Source: Shewanella gaetbuli
Lineage (GTDB): Bacteria; Pseudomonadota; Gammaproteobacteria; Enterobacterales; Shewanellaceae
Reading direction: 5' to 3'
DNA length: 64,000 nucleotides
NCBI RefSeq assembly: GCF_023284065.1
Contig: NZ_JAKIKP010000006.1
Location: forward strand, 62,001-126,000
The position numbers and the translations under genes were made by a program. This document shows positions 54,720 through 64,000 of this stretch, in pieces. The notes under the pieces are model-generated. The model had not been told where the DNA came from. It was given only the letters and a program-made list of their open reading frames with translations, and did not search any database. Positions within the stretch are counted from its first letter, which is position 1, and each line of letters starts with the position of its first letter.

Positions 54720-55661
54720 TTAGCCCTGATGACGTTTACCTGCGCGCTTAAGTTTATTTTGCTCAAGTTTGGCTTGTTTTTCGGCTTCTTTTTGTTCCAA
54801 TATACGCGCCACTTCCACTTTTTCCACTTCTGCCATTGCCGGTGTTTCTAAGCTTAATAGGCCAATTTTTCCAGATCTAAATTCATGCAGCAGCAGTTCA
54901 GATGCCTTGTGCAAATCAATTCGGCCGCCGGGTCTTAACGCACCTCGCCTACGACCGATTTCTTCTAATAATTCAAAGTCAGAATTAGGTAAGTGGTCAA
55001 TTTTATAGCGCTCGCAAATCAGTTCAGGATAAGCCTGTAAAAAGTACTCTGCTGCAAACATGGCAACGTCTTCATATTCCATTGCAGTATCTTTAATGGC
55101 ACCGGTTACCGCAAGACGGTAACTGCTGGACTCGTTATCTACTTTAGGCCACAAAATACCGGGGGTGTCAGATAACACGATGCCATTTCGCAAATTAATG
55201 CGTTGCTGGCTTTTAGTCACTGCAGGCTCGTTACCGGTTTTAGCTAGAGTTCTACCTGCTAAGGTATTAATAATGGTTGATTTACCCACATTAGGTATCC
55301 CCATAATCATGGTGCGGATATCTTTTTCAACTTTGTCACGATGAGGCACAAGTTTACGGCAAAGATCGGGGATCATTTTTACCATAGCGGGTTGTAAGGT
55401 CGTAATTGCCGATGCTTTTACACCTTGCTCTAATTCAAGATATTCAATCCATTGTTCAGTGACTTTTGGGTCGGCTAAATCTGATTTGTTCAAGAGTTTG
55501 ATACAAGGTTTATCGCCACGTAATTGCGCGACCATTGGGTTTTCACTGCTATAAGGGATACGCGCGTCAAGCACTTCTATAACCAAGTCGACCTGAGGCA
55601 TGACCTCTTCGATCTCTTTGCGTGCTTTGTGCATATGTCCGGGATACCATTGAATTGCCAT
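54720..55661 (-). CDS. ylqF: YlqF/RbgA-type ribosome-assembly GTPase
   Basis: 313 aa, a circularly permuted GTPase: the NKSD motif (G4, LLNKSDLAD) precedes the P-loop GIPNVGKSTIIN (G1) and DTPGI (G3). The N-terminal WYPGHMHKARKEI is the family signature. It acts in large-subunit ribosome assembly. A Lys/Glu-rich helix ends the protein. The start at 55661 is the conserved one. Confidence 0.93.
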   Translation of the reverse strand: MAIQWYPGHMHKARKEIEEVMPQVDLVIEVLDARIPYSSENPMVAQLRGDKPCIKLLNKSDLADPKVTEQWIEYLELEQGVKASAITTLQPAMVKMIPDLCRKLVPHRDKVEKDIRTMIMGIPNVGKSTIINTLAGRTLAKTGNEPAVTKSQQRINLRNGIVLSDTPGILWPKVDNESSSYRLAVTGAIKDTAMEYEDVAMFAAEYFLQAYPELICERYKIDHLPNSDFELLEEIGRRRGALRPGGRIDLHKASELLLHEFRSGKIGLLSLETPAMAEVEKVEVARILEQKEAEKQAKLEQNKLKRAGKRHQG

Positions 55662-55724
55662 GTTGTTGCCTTTTACTCTTGAAATCTAGGCGCATATTGT
55701 ACCTTGAACCTAAATGAAAAACAT

Positions 55725-55751
55725 AAAAAAAGCGCCTTGTGGCGCTTTCTC
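55725..55751. terminator. Terminator between oxygenase and ylqF
   Basis: AAAGCGCC pairs with GGCGCTTT across TTGT, with an A-run before and TTTCT after. Strongest for plus-strand or minus-strand readthrough from the 2OG oxygenase gene at 55850. Confidence 0.7.
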
Positions 55752-55849
55752 TGAGATGTATTTGTGACTATGACTAAATTAGTCACTCAATAACGGCTAA
55801 TTTTCTACAGCTAAATTTTTGCAATAATCGCCATTGAATACCAATTCGG

Positions 55850-56692
55850 CTAATCAATCACTCCTAATTCTCTTAACCTTTCCATTAAATAACTGTCTGC
55901 AGTGTGTCGTTCAGACAACACCACTTCAGGGTTAGGGTGCAAAAACAGTGGCAGCGAAATACGCGATTTTGTTTTATCTGTCCCCTGAGGATTGATGACT
56001 CGGTGTGAAGTTGAAGGAAAATACCCGTCAGAGGCTTCTTGCAACATATCACCAATATTAATAATCAAGTTACCAAAATCACTTGGGACATCAATCCAGT
56101 CACCTTGTTTGGTTTTAACTTGTAAACCGGGTTCATTAGCTGCAGGTAAAATCGTAATTAAATTAATATCTTCATGGGCTGCAGCACGTATTGCGCCTAA
56201 CTCTTCATCGCCCTTTAGTGGTGGGTAATGCAGAATTCTAAGCAAGGTCTTTTGGCTATTCTCAATCATCTTTGATAAAGCAATTGAATATTTTTGCGCA
56301 ACGTCTTCAGGGGAGTATTGTTCAATCCAAGCTAACAACTCAGCCGCTAACGTATTAGCCTGCTGGTAATAGGCAAGAATATCTTGCTTAAGTTGTTCAG
56401 GAATCCGTCCCCACGGATAAACATGATAATACTCTTTGATATCTTTGACCGTATGGCCTTTTGCCGTTTCAGAGACCGACGCAGGGAAAAAGCCGTCTTG
56501 GGTTTCAGGTTTATAAAGGTATTCATGTTTTTGCTCGCTATTAAAAAAGTCGTACCACTGCTGGTAAATCTTTTCTACAAGCTGCTGTTGGATAGGATGG
56601 TTTGATAACACGCCAAAGCCCGTTTCATGAAGTGACTCCACAAAACGCTTTGCACTGTCGGGTGCTTGATAATCGATGGTTTCTAGTTTCAT
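55850..56692 (-). CDS. 2-Oxoglutarate/Fe(II) oxygenase, isopenicillin-N-synthase family
   Basis: 280 aa. Fe ligands H173, D175 (AAHEDINLI) and H230 (STSHRV), and the R244 (KSRIS) that binds the co-substrate carboxylate, are in the family order. N-terminal DIOX_N-type region is present. Substrate unknown; such stand-alone genes are widespread in Shewanella. Confidence 0.9.
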   Translation of the reverse strand: MKLETIDYQAPDSAKRFVESLHETGFGVLSNHPIQQQLVEKIYQQWYDFFNSEQKHEYLYKPETQDGFFPASVSETAKGHTVKDIKEYYHVYPWGRIPEQLKQDILAYYQQANTLAAELLAWIEQYSPEDVAQKYSIALSKMIENSQKTLLRILHYPPLKGDEELGAIRAAAHEDINLITILPAANEPGLQVKTKQGDWIDVPSDFGNLIINIGDMLQEASDGYFPSTSHRVINPQGTDKTKSRISLPLFLHPNPEVVLSERHTADSYLMERLRELGVID

Positions 56693-56865
56693 TATATTTT
56701 CTTATTTTTGGTGTTATGTCATTATTTGACCCAGCTAAATGGTAACGTTTGTCACAACTGGCTGCAATTTTTTGATCGAATTAACGGTCTAATATTTTGA
56801 ACGATTTGTAGCAATATATCGTAGAATGATTACTGTTTACCGAGATACCACCTTTGGATACCAAA

Positions 56866-57777
56866 ATGACCCAATTAACAGACTTTGAAAAATATGTGAT
56901 TGAACAAAAAGGAACCGAAAGACCTTTTTCTGGTGAATATGTTGATCATGATGCTCAAGGCTTGTACCTGTGCAAAAAATGCTTAGCGCCATTGTATAAG
57001 AGTGAACACAAATTCAACGCTCATTGCGGATGGCCTGCTTTTGACGATGAAATTCCCGGCGCGGTGGATCGTACATTAGATGCGGATGGACAACGAACAG
57101 AAATTACTTGCCACCAGTGTGGCGGTCATTTAGGTCATGTATTTGAGGGTGAACTTCTGACAGATAAGAATATTCGCCATTGCGTCAATTCGGTATCATT
57201 AACCTTTAAGGCGAATGATGACAAAGACCTCGCTGACCCCGTTGAAAAATTTCAACTTGCCACATTAGGCGCAGGGTGTTTTTGGTGCGTTGAAGCTATT
57301 TTTAATTCACTTAAAGGCGTACACAAAGTGAAATCTGGCTATAGCGGTGGCGAAGCTAGGCATGCAAATTATGATGCGGTATGTTCAGGCAGAACAGGGC
57401 ATGCAGAAGTCGTGCATATTGAATACGATGAAGATGAGATCAGCTTTAGTGAAATTCTTGAAGTCTTTTTTAATAGCCATAATCCCACCACATTAAATAG
57501 ACAAGGCAATGATATTGGACCTCAGTATCGTTCAGTTATTTTTGCTCATACCGATCAACAAGTGATTGAGGCAAATAAGATGATTAATAAGTTGCATGAG
57601 GCTCATGTTTGGCCTGAGCCGATTGTGACAGAAATTACTGCGTTTCAAACTTTCTATGAAGCAGAAAGTTATCACGATGACTATTTTGCTAAACACGGAG
57701 AGCAACCTTATTGCCAAATGGTCGTAAAACCTAAGTTTGAAAAATTTAAAACACAATTTGTAGATAAACTTAAGTAA
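56866..57777 (+). CDS. msrBA: Methionine sulfoxide reductase MsrB-MsrA fusion
   Basis: 303 aa. MsrB comes first (residues ~5-125) with zinc cysteines C36, C39, C82 and C85 and the catalytic C106 in RHCVNS; MsrA follows (~130-300) with GCFWC (C138). Together they repair both methionine sulfoxide epimers. ATG at 56866 is chosen over the TTG at 56854. No signal peptide, so cytoplasmic. Confidence 0.95.
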   Translation: MTQLTDFEKYVIEQKGTERPFSGEYVDHDAQGLYLCKKCLAPLYKSEHKFNAHCGWPAFDDEIPGAVDRTLDADGQRTEITCHQCGGHLGHVFEGELLTDKNIRHCVNSVSLTFKANDDKDLADPVEKFQLATLGAGCFWCVEAIFNSLKGVHKVKSGYSGGEARHANYDAVCSGRTGHAEVVHIEYDEDEISFSEILEVFFNSHNPTTLNRQGNDIGPQYRSVIFAHTDQQVIEANKMINKLHEAHVWPEPIVTEITAFQTFYEAESYHDDYFAKHGEQPYCQMVVKPKFEKFKTQFVDKLK

Positions 57778-57787
57778 CCGCAAATGA

Positions 57788-57823
57788 TAAAAAAGGCCTC
57801 TGCAGAACAGAGGCCTTTTTATT
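57788..57823 (+). terminator. Terminator after msrBA
   Basis: AAAGGCCTCTG pairs with CAGAGGCCTTT, followed by TT. It serves the convergent sulP gene as well. Confidence 0.9.
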
Positions 57824-57843
57824 GAAGGTGGTGAGTTAGATTT

Positions 57844-59403
57844 TTATGAATCTAACTTGTCATCGGCAACCTTATAGTGAGGGTCTTCAATAAAGTTAAC
57901 CTCAACAAGATCACCTGCTTTAGCCAGTAAATCTTTACAGTCTTGGCTTAAATGACGTAAGTGTAAACGCTTGCCTGCATTAGTATAACGCTCGGCTAGG
58001 GTATCAATGGCATCTAGTGCTGAGTGATCCGCTACGCGAGAGTTCTGGAAATCTACAATAACATCTTCGCCATCGTTCTGAGCGTCAAATAACTCTAAAA
58101 AGTGCGCTGCTGAACCAAAAAATAATGGCCCATTTAAACGATAAACCTTCCAGCCATTTTCGTCGGTTGAAATCTCAACATTGATGTGTTTTGCATGCTC
58201 CCAAGCAAACACAAGTGCCGATACTATTACCCCAACAAATACTGCAAAGGCTAAGTCAGTAAATACCGTCACTGTGGTAACCAGTACAATAACAAAGGCA
58301 TCATGCTTAGGGACTTTACGCATCACTTTAAAGCTGGCCCACTCAAACGTACCTAAAACCACAATAAACATTACCCCGACTAACGCCGCTAGTGGAATAA
58401 TTTCAATAAAGGCAGCACCAAATAGAATAAATGCCAGTAATGCTAATGCAGCAGTAATACCAGAAAGACGCCCACGACCACCCGAATTGATATTAATCAT
58501 AGATTGACCAATCATGGCACAACCACCCATAGCACCGAAGAAACCACTGGTGATATTGCCCACACCTTGACCAACACATTCTTTATTACCTCGGCCACGA
58601 GTATTGGTCATTTCATCAATAACCGTTAGGGTTAACAATGACTCAATTAATCCTACAGCCGCCAAAATACAGGCATAAGGGAGAATGATATATAAGGTTT
58701 CAAAGTTGAATGGCACACTTGGAATTGAAAACGTTGGTAAGCTACCCGCAATGGTAGCAGCTTCATTGCCACTCATGGTTTTAAGAAAATCTAAAACATT
58801 GCGCGTATCCATATCTAGCCCAACAACCAATGCGGTCACAGTTAGAATGGCCACTAATGAAGAAGGGACGGCGGTAGTGATTTTAGGTAAAAAATGAATA
58901 ATGGCCATGGTTAACAGCACTAATCCCAACATGATCATCATGGGCTCTTGAGCCATCCAAACCATATTGCCTGCAGCATCTTTGACTTTAAACTGTCCAA
59001 GTTGCGCTAAAAAGATCACAATAGCCAAACCATTTACGAAACCAATCATCACAGGATACGGAACAATTCGAATGAATTTTCCTAATTTAAATACCCCAGC
59101 TAATATTTGAATCGCACCTGCTAGCACCACCGCGGCAAATAAATATTGCACGCCGTGTTCGACCACTAACGAAACCATGACAACAGCCATAGCACCGGTT
59201 GCGCCCGATATCATACCTGGGCGGCCACCGATAACGGCAGTAATTAAGCCCATAATAAATGCGGCATATAACCCAACCATAGGTTCAACATGTGCAACAA
59301 AAGCAAATGCAACCGCTTCGGGGATGAGTGCGAGAGCGACGGTTAAGCCTGATAAAATATCTGCCTTACTACTGGCAGTTTTATGACGAATAATATCGAA
59401 CAT
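57844..59403 (-). CDS. SulP-family anion transporter
   Basis: 519 aa. About 10-12 transmembrane segments (residues ~10-400) with the SulP signature around [24 protein letters not shown], then a C-terminal STAS domain (~415-505). Substrate cannot be read from sequence; sulfate or bicarbonate is usual. No carbonic-anhydrase domain is fused. Confidence 0.92.
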   Translation of the reverse strand: MFDIIRHKTASSKADILSGLTVALALIPEAVAFAFVAHVEPMVGLYAAFIMGLITAVIGGRPGMISGATGAMAVVMVSLVVEHGVQYLFAAVVLAGAIQILAGVFKLGKFIRIVPYPVMIGFVNGLAIVIFLAQLGQFKVKDAAGNMVWMAQEPMMIMLGLVLLTMAIIHFLPKITTAVPSSLVAILTVTALVVGLDMDTRNVLDFLKTMSGNEAATIAGSLPTFSIPSVPFNFETLYIILPYACILAAVGLIESLLTLTVIDEMTNTRGRGNKECVGQGVGNITSGFFGAMGGCAMIGQSMININSGGRGRLSGITAALALLAFILFGAAFIEIIPLAALVGVMFIVVLGTFEWASFKVMRKVPKHDAFVIVLVTTVTVFTDLAFAVFVGVIVSALVFAWEHAKHINVEISTDENGWKVYRLNGPLFFGSAAHFLELFDAQNDGEDVIVDFQNSRVADHSALDAIDTLAERYTNAGKRLHLRHLSQDCKDLLAKAGDLVEVNFIEDPHYKVADDKLDS

Positions 59404-59547
59404 TTAGCCTCGATTAAGATAATTTTTGTGGATGATTTAGGGGAGTGATATTAACAAAATTCATACCACTTCTAAACCAAAATATGACCTAGGTAACAAA
59501 AATCACATTAAATTAGAGCGCATTAAACAGCAGTCTACTTTGCAAAT

Positions 59548-59577
59548 AAAAAAACCATGCCCTGAGGCATGGTTTTT
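59548..59577. terminator. Terminator between rne and sulP
   Basis: AACCATGCC pairs with GGCATGGTT across CTGA, with A-run before and TTTT after; on the minus strand it ends rne. Confidence 0.88.
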
Positions 59578-59600
59578 AGTCAGCGTGATAGCAGAACTTA

Positions 59601-62600
59601 TTATAGAGGTTTTGTTATCCCAGATGATGTACTGTTTACAAAGCTCGACTTAGGTGCAGTTTGCGTTTCGGCACTGCTATATGTTTTGCCTTGTGGAACA
59701 GTTTGTTGAGCTCGAACTTCAACAGTAGGTTTAGTTGTTGTCGAGCTGACCATAGAACCAAAACGGCTTGTTGATGCAGTCGCGACCACTTTAACCTTCT
59801 GTTCGGTTTTATCTTCAACAGAGCTCACTTCTGTGTCAACTGGAGCAACAGCAGTTTTACGAACAATCGGTGCTGGTTTAGCCATTGGAGCATTAGCCGT
59901 GCTTGGGCTCACCTTTGCCACTTGAGTGACGGGAGTTTCCAGTGCAACTTCATCTGTAGCAACCGTTTCTTCTGCTGCTTCTGGCTCTACCTTAGCTGGG
60001 GCTTCTACGATTTCAGCAACCACTTCTGGCTCTGCTTGCTGTAGCTCTACTTCTGGTTGCTCAACTTTTTGAGGCTCTACTGGGGCTTCTGTTGTTTTAG
60101 CAACTTCAACTTCAACTTCAACTGTTTTAGCTGTTTCTGTTACTTCAACAGCAGGAGTTTCAACCGCAGGAGTTTCAGGGGCTTGCGCTGCTTCAGGCTG
60201 TTTAGCTTCAACTTCAGCTTCAACTTCAGCTTCAACTTCAGCTTTAACTTCAGCTTTAACTTTAACTTCAACTTCAGCTTCTACGGCTACAGGCTCAACG
60301 TGTGCTGTTTTTTCTGCAGCAGGCTTTTCAGCTGTTTCAGCTTCAATAGCAGGAGCTTCAACTGTTTTGGCTGCTTCTGCAGTATCTAAGTCATCGGTAT
60401 TTTTAGCTTGCTTAGCTTGGGCTAACTCAGCCGATAACTGACGCTCTAACTCATCAACAGGGGTAAACACCGGAGCTGATTCAGTAGTGTCTTCATCACG
60501 ACGACGACGTTGACCAGCGGCACGTAAATGACGAGGGCTTCTACGGCTACGACGTTGGCCATCTTTAGCTTCCGCTTTGTCAGTGTCACTTTGGTTGTCA
60601 TTGTCAGATGTTGATTCAACTTCTGTAGCAGGCTTTTCAGTGCTTGCACTTTGTGTTGTTGTGTCAGTTGAAGCTTCAACATTATTTGTTGCATCATTTT
60701 CAACATCAGCTTGCTTAGTCACTTCAGTTACTTTTACTGCCACTTCTTCAGCTGCCGGTTTAGTATCAGCTTTCGGTGCTTTTACTTCTGACGACTGTAC
60801 TGCTTTATTTTCGTTTGCAGCTTCAGCGTTGTTTTCAACCGGTTTAGTTTTACGAGGTTGACGTTTGCGCACTGGCTTCGCTGGCTTGTTGTCATCTTTC
60901 GCTTTTGTTTCAACAGGAGCAACAGCTTTAGTCTCAGAAGCATTAGCTAATGCTGCTTCGTCTTGTTTTTGCTCATTTTCAATGCGCACTTTGCGACGCA
61001 TATTACGACGTTGACGACGCTCGCGAGCCGCTTCTTGTTTTGGCGGACGTTCAGCAGTTTTGTCTGGCGTAGTGTTCTTTTCATCACGTTGTGACTTAGC
61101 CGCTGGGTCATTTTTGGTTGGCGTATTCGTGTCTTGTTGATCACGAGTACGTTTATTACGCCCTTTAGAATTACGGTTTTCAGCCTGGGCATTGTCTTTT
61201 TCACCACGCTTACGACGATTGTCATTGCGGTTGTCGTTACGACGAGGACGACGCTGGTTAGACTTCTCTTGGTCCGCAGGCTTCTTCTGAGGAGCGGCTG
61301 GCTTTTGCTCTTCGTCACTGCTAAACATAGCACTAATTGCTGCTGCAATGCGGCTGAATAGTCCTGGTTTAGCTTCCGTTTTCGCTTTCGCCGGGGTGTT
61401 AACCACTTTAGTTGGTTCAGGAGCTTTTTTCGGTGCAGCAAAGCCTTTAAGTGCAGGCTCTGGTGTTGCTGAACGTTCTAGTTTACGTGGCTCGTATAAT
61501 TCAGCATCAGGAGTTTCAACACGTTTGTAGCTTGACTCAGTAACTTCGTCGTCATTTTTACGACGAACAACACGGTAATCAGGTGTTTGCATATGTGAAT
61601 CTGGGATCACATAAACTTCAACATCATGGCGTTCTTCTGTAATGCGAATCGCTTTACGTTTTTCATTCAATAAGAATGCAGCAACATCAACAGGAACAAT
61701 GGCCTCAATTTGCGTGGTATTTTCTTTAATGGCTTCTTCTTCCATTAAACGCAAAATAGATAAGGCTAAAGATTCAGTACTACGAATAGTACCTTGTCCA
61801 TGACAACGAGGGCATAAGTGTGCTGCTGACTCTTCTAAAGAAGGGCGTAGGCGCTGACGCGACATTTCCATTAAGCCAAAACGAGAAATACGGCCTAATT
61901 GAACACGTGCACGGTCGTGGTGAACAGCATCACGCATACGGTTTTCAACTTCACGTTGATGACGTACAGGCGTCATGTCAATAAAATCGATGACGACTAG
62001 GCCACCTAAGTCACGTAAACGCAATTGGCGGGCAATTTCGTCGGCGGCTTCTAGGTTGGTGTTTAAGGCTGTTTCTTCGATGTCTCCGCCTTTTGTTGCT
62101 CTGGCAGAGTTAATATCAATTGAGGTTAATGCTTCAGTAGGGTCGATAACAATTGAACCACCTGAAGGTAAGCGCACTTCACGCTGGAATGCCGACTCAA
62201 TTTGTGACTCAATCTGGTAATGAGTGAATAAAGGTACTTCAGACTTGTACATTTTCACACGTTCAACAAAGTCTGGACGCACTAGACCAATATGCTGTTT
62301 GGCATCTTCATAAATACGTGGATGGTCAATTAAAATTTCACCCACATCACGGCGTAAATAGTCACGAATTGCGCGAACAATAACGTTACTTTCTTGATGA
62401 ATTAAGAATGGAGCAGGCTTGCTTTGTGCCGCTTCTTGAATGGCGTCCCAATGGTGTTGTAATACCTTTAAGTCCCACTTAAGCTCAGCCGCTTCTTTAC
62501 CTACACCGGCAGTACGAACAATTAATCCCATGCCATTCGGCACTTCAAGTTCTGACATTGCCGCTTTCAATTCAGTACGTTCATCACCTTCAATACGGCG

Positions 62601-63020
62601 AGAAATACCGCCAGCACGAGGATTATTTGGCATAAGCACTAAATATGAACCAGCAAGACTGATAAAGGTGGTTAATGCAGCTCCTTTGTTGCCACGCTCT
62701 TCCTTGTCAATTTGAACAATAACTTCTTGTCCTTCTGACACCACTTCTTTAATGTTTGGGCGGCCTTGGAATGAATAGCCTTTAGGGAAGTATTCGCGAG
62801 CAATTTCTTTAAGGGGAAGGAAACCGTGACGTTCTGCACCATAATCAACAAATGCAGCTTCTAATGAAGGTTCTACGCGGGTAATTTTGCCTTTATAAAT
62901 ATTTGATTTTTTTTGTTCGTGACCTGGGCTTTCAATATCCAGATCATACAGTTGTTGCCCATCGACTAGGGCAACGCGCAACTCTTCCGATTGAGTTGCA
63001 TTGATTAACATACGTTTCAT
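59601..63020 (-). CDS. rne: Ribonuclease E
   Basis: 1139 aa. [21 protein letters not shown] is the conserved RNase E start. The catalytic half (1 to ~510) has the S1 domain (~35-120), the DNase-I-like metal-binding region with DINSARAT and VIDFIDM aspartates, and the zinc-link CPRC. The C-terminal half is long, disordered and highly repetitive: Arg-rich RNA-binding patches ([20 protein letters not shown]) and Glu/Val/Ala runs such as the [12 protein letters not shown] stretch coded near 60190-60290. It should scaffold the degradosome. Divergent from rluC, as in E. coli. Confidence 0.96.
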   Translation of the reverse strand: MKRMLINATQSEELRVALVDGQQLYDLDIESPGHEQKKSNIYKGKITRVEPSLEAAFVDYGAERHGFLPLKEIAREYFPKGYSFQGRPNIKEVVSEGQEVIVQIDKEERGNKGAALTTFISLAGSYLVLMPNNPRAGGISRRIEGDERTELKAAMSELEVPNGMGLIVRTAGVGKEAAELKWDLKVLQHHWDAIQEAAQSKPAPFLIHQESNVIVRAIRDYLRRDVGEILIDHPRIYEDAKQHIGLVRPDFVERVKMYKSEVPLFTHYQIESQIESAFQREVRLPSGGSIVIDPTEALTSIDINSARATKGGDIEETALNTNLEAADEIARQLRLRDLGGLVVIDFIDMTPVRHQREVENRMRDAVHHDRARVQLGRISRFGLMEMSRQRLRPSLEESAAHLCPRCHGQGTIRSTESLALSILRLMEEEAIKENTTQIEAIVPVDVAAFLLNEKRKAIRITEERHDVEVYVIPDSHMQTPDYRVVRRKNDDEVTESSYKRVETPDAELYEPRKLERSATPEPALKGFAAPKKAPEPTKVVNTPAKAKTEAKPGLFSRIAAAISAMFSSDEEQKPAAPQKKPADQEKSNQRRPRRNDNRNDNRRKRGEKDNAQAENRNSKGRNKRTRDQQDTNTPTKNDPAAKSQRDEKNTTPDKTAERPPKQEAARERRQRRNMRRKVRIENEQKQDEAALANASETKAVAPVETKAKDDNKPAKPVRKRQPRKTKPVENNAEAANENKAVQSSEVKAPKADTKPAAEEVAVKVTEVTKQADVENDATNNVEASTDTTTQSASTEKPATEVESTSDNDNQSDTDKAEAKDGQRRSRRSPRHLRAAGQRRRRDEDTTESAPVFTPVDELERQLSAELAQAKQAKNTDDLDTAEAAKTVEAPAIEAETAEKPAAEKTAHVEPVAVEAEVEVKVKAEVKAEVEAEVEAEVEAKQPEAAQAPETPAVETPAVEVTETAKTVEVEVEVAKTTEAPVEPQKVEQPEVELQQAEPEVVAEIVEAPAKVEPEAAEETVATDEVALETPVTQVAKVSPSTANAPMAKPAPIVRKTAVAPVDTEVSSVEDKTEQKVKVVATASTSRFGSMVSSTTTKPTVEVRAQQTVPQGKTYSSAETQTAPKSSFVNSTSSGITKPL

Positions 63021-63662
63021 GATGACATTATTCTTCTATAAATGGTCATCAAACACACATTCGTTTGCATTACGGGCCTGCGAATACAATAGCAGCCTCA
63101 CGGCTTGGTACAGGCATGTTAGGCGCGCAGAACTTCTGTTAGACGTTTCTCTACGTGTCGCGACCTAATTTATGGCTTATTTTCTAATGTTTACAAAAAC
63201 AAGGAATCCGTTGCAGAGCAACCAACCCCATAAATATTTTATTTTATCCGGTAATGCCTAAATCGAATGAGTTGTTTGATAACAAGCTAAAAAATTGTTC
63301 GAATTTGGCGATGAAATTGGGTGGTTCTTACATGATTATTTAAGACGCTTACGATTTAATTATAAAGTCATACATTGTAATGTTTCGAATTATTTATAAT
63401 TTGCAAATCAATGACTTGCTATCGATAAAGGTCAAGTGTAATACGCACTGAATTTCATTTATGGAGCAGGTTGTGAACACTTTATCCACCGATTGTCCTT
63501 TTCCAATGCGCAAATATAACAACATTAATGCATCTGAGCAATCAAAAGCCGATAAAGTTTCATTGGCTGAGGGTGATTAGTTTTTCAAAATTCTATGACT
63601 TGCTGTAAGATAGCCCTGTTTTATTTAAACGAGATACAATTTGTCTCACAATTTGGCGCATC
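63021..63662. promoter_or_regulatory. rne-rluC divergent leader region
   Basis: About 640 bases separate rne and rluC. In E. coli the rne 5' leader is long and lets RNase E control its own mRNA, and a leader of similar length is available here. Short dyads occur near 63120-63175, but I cannot fix a structure or the start sites. A 39-codon open frame at 63461-63580 is not convincing. Confidence 0.5.
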
Positions 63663-64000
63663 ATGAAAACTGAAACCACTTCCCAAGTTCAACTCGTTAC
63701 TATTGACGAAGATAATGTTGAACAACGTATCGATAATTTTTTACTCACCAAACTTAAAGGCGTTCCTAAAAGCATGATTTACCGAATTGTGCGCAAAGGC
63801 GAAGTTAGAGTAAATAAAAAACGCATTAAGCCTGAATACAAATTACAAATGGATGATGTGGTCAGGATTCCACCTGTTCGTATGGCAGAAAAAGATCATC
63901 GTACTGCGCCTTCAGCTAATTTGTCTCGCGTGTCACAACTAGAAGACCGCATTATTCATGAAGATAAACATCTAATTGTACTTAATAAACCTGCGGGTAT
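63663..64000 (+). CDS. rluC: 23S rRNA pseudouridine synthase RluC, partial
   Basis: The start at 63663 (MKTETTSQVQLVTIDEDNVEQRIDNFLL) opens an N-terminal S4 domain (~18-80), then RIIHEDKHLIVLNKPAG, the start of the catalytic domain; the active-site Asp lies beyond the window. Convergent promoters with rne as expected for the rne/rluC pair. The gene runs off the right edge after 112 codons. Confidence 0.9.
   Translation, partial: MKTETTSQVQLVTIDEDNVEQRIDNFLLTKLKGVPKSMIYRIVRKGEVRVNKKRIKPEYKLQMDDVVRIPPVRMAEKDHRTAPSANLSRVSQLEDRIIHEDKHLIVLNKPAG

Noticed and set aside
63461..63580. 39-codon open frame between rne and rluC
   Set aside because: It has a plausible GGAG but no recognisable product and lies in the long leader region; not enough support.
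1..64000. CRISPR arrays, rRNA, insertion sequences
   Set aside because: No regularly spaced repeats with unique spacers, rRNA sequence or transposase was seen. The 99-bp repeats are inside the tail-fibre gene.

Overview
The window looks like Shewanella chromosome, probably a low-GC cold-water or marine lineage. The evidence is gene content: a complete proteobacterial dedicated sortase (Pds) cluster, the divergent maoP/hdfR pair, the divergent rne/rluC pair, topA, a yegD-type Hsp70 and a creA lipoprotein. Positions 1 to about 35,500 are a prophage that is cut off at the left edge. The rest is host chromosome. No tRNA, rRNA, CRISPR array or insertion sequence was recognised.

Prophage left part (1-7,161). 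Short leftward genes lie at 1-1,588, including a possible ssDNA-binding protein, an HNH-like fold without its histidines, and unknowns. A roughly 1 kb gene-free stretch at 1,590-2,630 is packed with TGTCCAACAA / TTGTTGGACA elements and an AT-rich block, so it is a candidate replication origin or multi-operator region. Next come one rightward membrane-protein gene, two small leftward genes, and a second gene-free stretch (3,662-4,471) with a very stable hairpin and direct repeats. A leftward pair follows: a zinc-finger protein and a 575-residue unknown.

Prophage late part (7,162-35,505). The order is terminase small and large subunits, a cargo-like block with two reversed genes, portal, scaffold, an N4-gp56-type major capsid protein, head-tail connectors, a GNAT-like protein, three small internal virion proteins, a 2,231-residue internal virion protein that starts with a staphylococcal-nuclease-like domain, an M15 peptidase, a tail nozzle-like protein, a 1,521-residue tail fibre ending in an S74 autoprocessing domain, and small late genes. 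A strong terminator closes the unit at 35,481-35,505. This is a short-tailed phage that combines an N4-type capsid with a T7-like set of ejection proteins. Late transcription units are preceded by paired AGT-N3-ACT sites about 22-25 bp apart at promoter-like sequences, which suggests one shared regulator. The integrase and lysogeny genes must lie to the left of the window.

Host part (35,852-64,000). topA, yegD, creA and metC are followed by the Pds cluster: histidine kinase and response regulator on the minus strand, then PdsO, the sortase target and the class GN sortase on the plus strand. After these come a diguanylate cyclase, an outer-membrane barrel protein, maoP/hdfR, dgkA, a secreted ATP-dependent DNA ligase, a low-molecular-weight phosphotyrosine phosphatase, the YlqF GTPase, a 2-oxoglutarate oxygenase, an MsrB-MsrA fusion, a SulP transporter, rne, and the start of rluC, which runs off the right edge.
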